Source: CAZHFA01 sp964534945 (GTDB lineage: Bacteria > Bdellovibrionota_C > UBA2361 > CAKMMH01). From it: a stretch of DNA of 38,574 bases. The DNA lies in contig CAZHSB010000011.1 in the NCBI GenBank assembly GCA_964534945.1, positions 1 through 38,574 on the forward strand. The letters run 5' to 3'. The notes under the pieces are model-generated. The model did not search any database. It worked only from the letters and a program-made list of their open reading frames with translations, and was not told where the DNA came from. Shown here piece after piece: positions 34,633 to 38,574 of this stretch (position 1 is its first letter; each line of letters starts with the position of its first letter). A program made the position numbers and the translations under genes.

Positions 34633-35268
34633 TTAATTTAGCTCTCTTATTATGCCAATAACTTTTCCTTGTACTTTTACATTGTCTAAAGTGATTGGTT
34701 GAAATCTTTCATTCGCAGGAACTAACATAACCTTACCATTCTTTAATCGTTTATAAGTTTTTAAAGTTGCGGATCCGTCCTCTAATAGCGCAACAACAAT
34801 CTGTCCATTGTCAGCATAATCTTGTTTCTTTACGACGACAATATCCTCATCACAAATATGTGCACCAATCATGGAATCCCCTTGTACTTCTAAACAAAAC
34901 ACCTCTCCTTTGCCATCAATCATGGAGGGCGGAATGTCGATCATAGTTTTATTTTCCATAGCCTCAATTGGAATGCCTGCAGCGATCACTCCAACTAACG
35001 GAACGGCTGTGGGGCTTAATAATTCTGGAGATTCGATATCAATTAATTCAAATGATCCGTCTTCTCCACGTTTAATAAATCCCTTTTGTTCTAATCTTTC
35101 AAGATGAAAATGCGCAGTCGATAAAGATTTTACGCCAATATGGTTGGCAATATCTTTTAGGGTTGGCGCATAACCTCTTTCAGAAATAAAAGATCTCAAA
35201 AATTCAAGAGTTTGCCTTTGTACGGGAGCTAGGGAAGTTGTCTTAAAATTTTTAACGCTTTCGCTCAT
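34633..35268 (-). CDS. lexA: LexA repressor
   Basis: A 211-residue SOS repressor. The N-terminal winged helix (about 15-75) reads QRQTLEFLRSFISERGYAPT with recognition region VKSLSTAHFHLERLEQKGFI. The cleavage site is Ala97-Gly98 in GVIAAGIPIEA. The catalytic dyad is Ser132 (GDSMIGA) and Lys170 (ATLKTYK), 38 residues apart as in characterised LexA. Self-cleavage is stimulated by RecA filaments. AGGAG lies 8 bases before ATG 35268. It is the first gene of a lexA-recA pair; the upstream region contains a promoter and CTAG elements that may be its own operator. Confidence 0.97.
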   Translation of the reverse strand: MSESVKNFKTTSLAPVQRQTLEFLRSFISERGYAPTLKDIANHIGVKSLSTAHFHLERLEQKGFIKRGEDGSFELIDIESPELLSPTAVPLVGVIAAGIPIEAMENKTMIDIPPSMIDGKGEVFCLEVQGDSMIGAHICDEDIVVVKKQDYADNGQIVVALLEDGSATLKTYKRLKNGKVMLVPANERFQPITLDNVKVQGKVIGIIRELN

Positions 35269-35327
35269 TTTTGTATCTCCTAAAAACTTAAAACAGCACC
35301 AAAAATTGATTTTAATCTTTTTTGAAA

Positions 35328-35345
35328 TTCTAGTTTTTTTCTAGT
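35328..35345 (-). promoter_or_regulatory. Candidate LexA operator (TTCTAGT direct repeat)
   Basis: TTCTAGT occurs at 35328-35334 and 35339-35345, so CTAG is repeated with an 11-base period (CTAG-N7-CTAG). A third element, ACTAGAAG (35377-35384), lies inside the lexA promoter spacer. The period resembles the GTTC-N7-GTTC operator of alpha-proteobacterial LexA. The operator role is inference. Confidence 0.4.
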
Positions 35346-35363
35346 GTCGTTTCTTTTTATTTT

Positions 35364-35392
35364 TATATAAAACAAAACTAGAAGTCTGGCAA
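35364..35392 (-). promoter_or_regulatory. Promoter of the lexA-recA operon
   Basis: On the minus strand TTGCCA (35387-35392) and TATATA (35364-35369) are separated by 17 bases. The spacer contains CTTCTAGT, one of the candidate LexA half-sites. Predicted transcription starts near 35357, about 90 bases before the lexA ATG. Confidence 0.6.
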
Positions 35393-35508
35393 GTATAAAT
35401 TTTTGATTAATTAAAAAAAAATGATATTGTCTTTCTTTGTTTTTTTCTCGATGTGAGAAAAATAAAGAAAAAAATTTTTAGGTATTTAGCCTAGAAAGGG
35501 TTTTACTC

Positions 35509-35838
35509 ATGAAAGAATTTGGATTTCAGATTCTCCCTACAAGGGATGTCGTAAGTTTTTCTGTACAAGAAGGTTTTCAAAATCAGTATCAGCACGTGTT
35601 GGTAAAAATTCCGACTCGTGAAATTAAAGGAAAGCTTTCAGAATTTTTATGGAAGCTGTCCGATGTGACGGAGGTAAACAATGTCCTTAGTGAAAATAAA
35701 GAAGGGCTTGTCGTCTTTGATCTGTGGTGCACGAAAGATGGATTCAATTTTGAAGAAACAATGGGAAATCTTCAAAGGGTTATCGTGGCATTTTTTTCTA
35801 ATGAGAATGTGACGGTAACGACTCACGCCACCGCGTAA
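35509..35838 (+). CDS. Hypothetical small cytoplasmic protein
   Basis: I do not recognise this 109-residue protein. It has no signal peptide or TM segment and looks compact and alpha/beta (GFQILPTRDVVSFSVQEG; SEFLWKLSDVTEVNNV; FEETMGNLQRVIVAFF). AAAGGG lies about 8 bases before ATG 35509, and a strong terminator follows 21 bases after the stop, so it is a monocistronic unit. Codon choice is richer in C and G at third positions than in its neighbours, as expected for a well-expressed gene. A hairpin, TTTTTCTC/GAGAAAAA (35442-35462), lies upstream, between it and lexA. Confidence 0.75.
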   Translation: MKEFGFQILPTRDVVSFSVQEGFQNQYQHVLVKIPTREIKGKLSEFLWKLSDVTEVNNVLSENKEGLVVFDLWCTKDGFNFEETMGNLQRVIVAFFSNENVTVTTHATA

Positions 35839-35858
35839 GGTTTAGTTGATCAATTATA

Positions 35859-35881
35859 AAGCGATACACCTTGTATCGCTT
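35859..35881 (+). terminator. Rho-independent terminator
   Basis: AAGCGATAC (35859-35867), a 5-base loop and GTATCGCTT (35873-35881) are followed by a run of T. It closes the small gene ending at 35838. Confidence 0.92.
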
Positions 35882-36087
35882 TTTTTTTATTATTTTTATA
35901 ATTTTTTAAAAACTTTTTTAAGAAATACAAATATGATATAAATTTTTTAATGTAGCAATTTATAATTCTTTTTTACCACAAAACGTCATTTATTATTTTT
36001 TTATAGGAAAAGATTACGACATCTAAAAAACGCAAACTAAACAAAAATTGGCTAGAACAAGAAATACAGGAAAAAAGTGATGAATCC

Positions 36088-36588
36088 ATGTATTTTTTTA
36101 AGCGTGCTCAAGATTTAGAAATTAGATCTCAAGATTTGTTTACCACAATTGCGAAAAAAGAATCAGAAAAAAGAATGTTGATGGATTTTTTAGAAAAATT
36201 AGAAAGTGCAGAAAAAATAAAAAACACTACATTGAAAGAAAAGAAAATTAAAGCATTAAAAAAAGAATTTGAAGACAAACAGATTTTATCGGTAAATTTA
36301 GATAAATATACAAATGATCCAATGGCGCATGAATTCTTGTTAAAGATGTTAACGTTAAATGATTTTTGGCAATTAAAACTTGCTACGCGTGCAATTACTG
36401 GAAACGAAAGGTTGTCAGATGAATTGTTATCTTCTGATATAGGTCTATTTGAACTATTCATTAAGGATAGGAAAAAATTTTTATCCTATGCAACAAAATT
36501 ATTTGAAAAAATAAAATCATCTAAAAAAATTTTTATAAATGATATTGTTAAAGATTTAAAAGAATCGGTGGTTTCAAAAGCCATATAA
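36088..36588 (+). CDS. Hypothetical coiled-coil protein, start probably upstream
   Basis: An unrecognised helical protein: residues 5-75 are a charged coiled-coil-like region (KRAQDLEIRSQDLFTTIAKK, EKIKNTTLKEKKIKALKKEF), then a more globular helical part (HEFLLKMLTLNDFWQLKLAT). 166 residues are counted from ATG 36088, but that ATG has no ribosome-binding site. The frame stays open back to a TAG at 36004 and reads a plausible Lys-rich N terminus (TTSKKRKLNKNWLEQEIQEK). AGGAAA sits just before an ATT codon at 36013, so an ATT start (191 residues) is possible. It converges on the M50-like gene with a 4-base gap. Confidence 0.65.
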   Translation: MYFFKRAQDLEIRSQDLFTTIAKKESEKRMLMDFLEKLESAEKIKNTTLKEKKIKALKKEFEDKQILSVNLDKYTNDPMAHEFLLKMLTLNDFWQLKLATRAITGNERLSDELLSSDIGLFELFIKDRKKFLSYATKLFEKIKSSKKIFINDIVKDLKESVVSKAI

Positions 36589-36592
36589 ATAT

Positions 36593-37330
36593 TTATTGTT
36601 TTTCTTGAATTAGTATAAAAAATTCTCTTGCGTAATTAACAATACACACCATAACATCCGCCAAACTTGCACCCAAAAACAATAACCCATCTTTTCCATC
36701 AAATGCCCATGCGGTTATTGTTGTAAAAATTGCAATATTTATCGCAATAACATATGTTAATCCTACTTTATATCCACCCTCAATTCCCGTGAAATCCGAT
36801 TGATGTGGACCCGCATCACGAACACCTAAATATAAGTCTGCACCATAACCTAATCCCGCTAATGTTACTAATAACGTATGATTATCCCACCAAAAAATGC
36901 ACGAAAAAATTAAAATCAAGATTGTAAAAATAGGGGAAAAATACGGAGCAAGCGCAATTAGAGCATTATACATTCTAGTTTTTTTTGTATATTCATAAGT
37001 TACATGGCCCTCTCCATTTCCAATGACCATTTCTTTATATTTGTTTCCAACAAAATTTGCGAAGATTCTGTGCTTTGTTTCGTGAATTAATACGGCAACA
37101 TGTTCTGATATCAATATAGATGCTAATAGCCCTGATACAAATGAAGTTCCCCAAAATATAGATAAATTTTTTAATAAAGTAGGGAACTCATCAATTTTGA
37201 TTCTATCATAAAAAAGTTGTGGCAATGAAATAACATTTGAGACTGCAAATATTAAAAGACAAATTATAGAAAGGAAAAATGGCAAGCCCCCAACGGGTTT
37301 TTTATCTTCTTTTGGCTTTTTTCCAAACAT
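36593..37330 (-). CDS. M50-like membrane metallopeptidase
   Basis: A 245-residue integral membrane protein with about five to six TM helices. A zinc motif, HETKH (83-87), lies at the end of a TM helix, followed by FVGNKYKEMVIGNGEGHVTY, as in M50B-type intramembrane peptidases; a second conserved-looking acidic motif is GADLYLGVRDAGPHQSDFTG. M50 proteins cleave substrates within or near the membrane; some members of this group may be non-peptidase. I chose ATG 37330, with AAGGAG about 11 bases upstream, because the longer frame to 37471 would run into the divergent epimerase gene. Confidence 0.7.
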   Translation of the reverse strand: MFGKKPKEDKKPVGGLPFFLSIICLLIFAVSNVISLPQLFYDRIKIDEFPTLLKNLSIFWGTSFVSGLLASILISEHVAVLIHETKHRIFANFVGNKYKEMVIGNGEGHVTYEYTKKTRMYNALIALAPYFSPIFTILILIFSCIFWWDNHTLLVTLAGLGYGADLYLGVRDAGPHQSDFTGIEGGYKVGLTYVIAINIAIFTTITAWAFDGKDGLLFLGASLADVMVCIVNYAREFFILIQEKQ

Positions 37331-37409
37331 AATTAAAAACACTCCTTTTAAGAATATAACTTGTGTAATAGAATCGGTAAAGTTACTTTTTTTATTAAGA
37401 GGAAAATGT

Positions 37410-38411
37410 ATGACAGAAAAGAACGCTTTAGTAACGGGAGCAAATGGTTTTGTGGGGCAAAATGTTTGCAAAGAGTTATTAAAAAATGGTTATAAAGTAA
37501 GGGCGATGCATAGGAAAAATAGTAATTTATCTTCTATCAAAGATTTAGATTTAGAGTTAGTTGAGGGGGATTTATCGGATATTGATTCTCTAGAAAAAGC
37601 ATGTGATGGAATAGATTATGTGTTTCATATAGCAGCACTATTTAGAGAAGCTAAATTTCCAGATGAAGTTTATTATAAAGTTAATGTAGATGGCGTTAAA
37701 AATATTTTAGATGCGAGTATAAAAAGGGGAGTAAAAAGATTTGTACATTGTAGCACAAATGGAGTGCTCGGCCCTTGCTATGGAAAACTTTTAAATGAAG
37801 ATGCGCCATATCACCCAGGAGATGTATATCAGGATTCAAAATGTGAGGGAGAAAAATTAGTAAAGGAATATATAAGGCAAGGCAAAATAAAAGCCACAAT
37901 TATTCGTCCCACAATGATTTGGGGTGATGGAGATTTAAGATTTTTAAAATTATTTAAAGGCATAAAAGATAGGCATCTTCCGATGATTGGTTCAGGAGAA
38001 TATAAAACGCATTGGATTTTAGTAACAGACCTTGCAAGGGCTTTTAGACTTTGCGCAGAAAAAGATGAGGCCATTGGACAAACTTATCTTATTGGTGGAG
38101 GAGAGATTGTTCCATTAAATAAAGTTTATGAAGAAATTGCAAAATTTTGGGGAGTAAAGCTTTTCCCTTTTAAAATTCCCGTAAAGCCACTTCAAATTTT
38201 AGGAGATATCGTTGAACATATTTGCGTACCACTAAAAATAGAGCCACCACTTCATCGAAGACGTGTTGATTTTTTTACAAAAGATCGTTCTTTTGATATT
38301 TCAAAGGCAAGACGAGAGCTTGGTTTTATTCCAGAGCACACTTTTGAAGGGGAAGTACAAATTGTCGGAAGTTGGTATGATAAATATTTAAGAAGTATCA
38401 CTAAAAAATAA
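37410..38411 (+). CDS. NAD-dependent epimerase/dehydratase, extended SDR family
   Basis: The 333-residue protein has the Rossmann motif GANGFVG (10-16) and the catalytic YxxxK at Tyr140-Lys144 (YQDSK). VDGVKNILDASIKRGVKRFV and HCSTNGVLG are typical of extended SDRs of the dihydroflavonol reductase, 3-beta-hydroxysteroid dehydrogenase or hopanoid-associated sugar epimerase type. Substrate cannot be decided; a nucleotide-sugar or sterol/hopanoid-like substrate is plausible. GAGG lies 7 bases before ATG 37410. A terminator overlaps the stop codon. Confidence 0.88.
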   Translation: MTEKNALVTGANGFVGQNVCKELLKNGYKVRAMHRKNSNLSSIKDLDLELVEGDLSDIDSLEKACDGIDYVFHIAALFREAKFPDEVYYKVNVDGVKNILDASIKRGVKRFVHCSTNGVLGPCYGKLLNEDAPYHPGDVYQDSKCEGEKLVKEYIRQGKIKATIIRPTMIWGDGDLRFLKLFKGIKDRHLPMIGSGEYKTHWILVTDLARAFRLCAEKDEAIGQTYLIGGGEIVPLNKVYEEIAKFWGVKLFPFKIPVKPLQILGDIVEHICVPLKIEPPLHRRRVDFFTKDRSFDISKARRELGFIPEHTFEGEVQIVGSWYDKYLRSITKK

Positions 38412-38426
38412 TCCAATTTTTTAGTG
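38399..38426 (+). terminator. Rho-independent terminator overlapping the epimerase stop
   Basis: CACTAAAAAAT (38399-38409) pairs with ATTTTTTAGTG (38416-38426) around a 6-base loop, followed by TTTT. The left arm contains the last codons of the epimerase gene. Confidence 0.75.
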
Positions 38427-38458
38427 TTTTTCTGAAAAAACTTTTAAAATTTGGTATT

Positions 38459-38487
38459 TTGACAAATTGGTGTATGGATATTATACT
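38459..38487 (+). promoter_or_regulatory. Strong sigma-70-type promoter
   Basis: TTGACA (38459-38464), a 17-base spacer and TATACT (38482-38487): nearly perfect consensus boxes, 41 bases before the partial cysD-like start. Confidence 0.75.
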
Positions 38488-38527
38488 CTTTTTTTGTTTA
38501 TTTATGTTTTATATTTAAGAAGGTAAA

Positions 38528-38574
38528 ATGAGTTATTTAGATCAACTTGAAAATAATAGTATTTATATTATTAG
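38528..38574 (+). CDS. cysD: Sulfate adenylyltransferase subunit 2-like, 3' partial
   Basis: Only 15 full codons are in the window: MSYLDQLENNSIYII. This matches the N terminus of CysD (LDQLEAESIxIIREV), the small subunit of ATP sulfurylase, which makes adenosine phosphosulfate from sulfate and ATP. A related PAPS-reductase-family protein is possible. AAGG lies about 5 bases before ATG 38528, and a consensus promoter stands just upstream. The gene runs off the window end. Confidence 0.55.
   Translation, partial: MSYLDQLENNSIYII

Noticed and set aside
36077..36118. Short GTG/ATG ORF with a good ribosome-binding site
   Set aside because: It encodes about 13 codons in another frame of the coiled-coil gene and ends at TAG; the AGGA is probably chance in A-rich sequence.

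Overview
The window is AT-rich chromosomal DNA (roughly 30% G+C by eye) from what looks like a Gram-negative bacterium of the broad proteobacterial type. Evidence for this is a GreB-type Gre factor, an Escherichia-like DgkA, a leader-peptide attenuator in front of ilvBN, the order secG then tRNA-Leu(GAG), an FtsH with a basic/acidic tail, and many proteins with signal peptides or lipoboxes. A delta-proteobacterial or Bdellovibrio-like lineage is my guess; the sequence does not settle it. Genes are dense and no intergenic gap exceeds 300 bases. I see no CRISPR array, insertion sequence or prophage.

Layout. 1-5 kb: the 3' part of a large repeat-containing protein, converging on a divergent RNase II-like gene. 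4.9-7.4 kb: ilvB-ilvN behind a leader peptide rich in Val/Leu/Ile codons and a terminator/antiterminator pair. 7.4-10.5 kb: a CNNM/CBS membrane protein, dgkA, a sodium/solute symporter and tRNA-Pro. 10.7-13.3 kb: asnS, secG, tRNA-Leu and greB. 13.4-16.1 kb: a protein with flagellin-like ends and a beta-propeller-like middle, preceded by a sigma-28-like promoter, then a stand-alone sigma region 4 protein and a one-TM protein. 16.3-23.8 kb: an apparent six-gene operon of ftsH, three alkaline-phosphatase-superfamily enzymes, a small ribbon-helix-helix-like protein and a membrane protein, closed by a strong terminator. 23.8-27.3 kb: two secreted proteins, a flotillin C-terminal remnant and proS. 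27.4-33.4 kb: secreted or exported proteins (a gluzincin peptidase, a subtilisin and two small unknowns), a Cys-rich protein and a polysaccharide pyruvyl transferase. 33.5-35.4 kb: a lexA-recA operon with a readable promoter and candidate operators. 35.5-38.6 kb: two small unknown proteins, an M50-like membrane protein, an NAD-dependent epimerase and the start of a cysD-like gene.

The most interesting parts are the ilv attenuator, which can be read base by base; the flagellin-like/propeller hybrid with its sigma-28-like promoter; the ftsH/AlkP operon; the lexA control region, where a CTAG-N7-CTAG element may be the SOS operator; the decaying flotillin stub behind proS; and a gene at 36.1 kb whose reading frame suggests a start upstream of the first ATG. 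All functional calls come from reading the sequence and motif memory, not from database searches.
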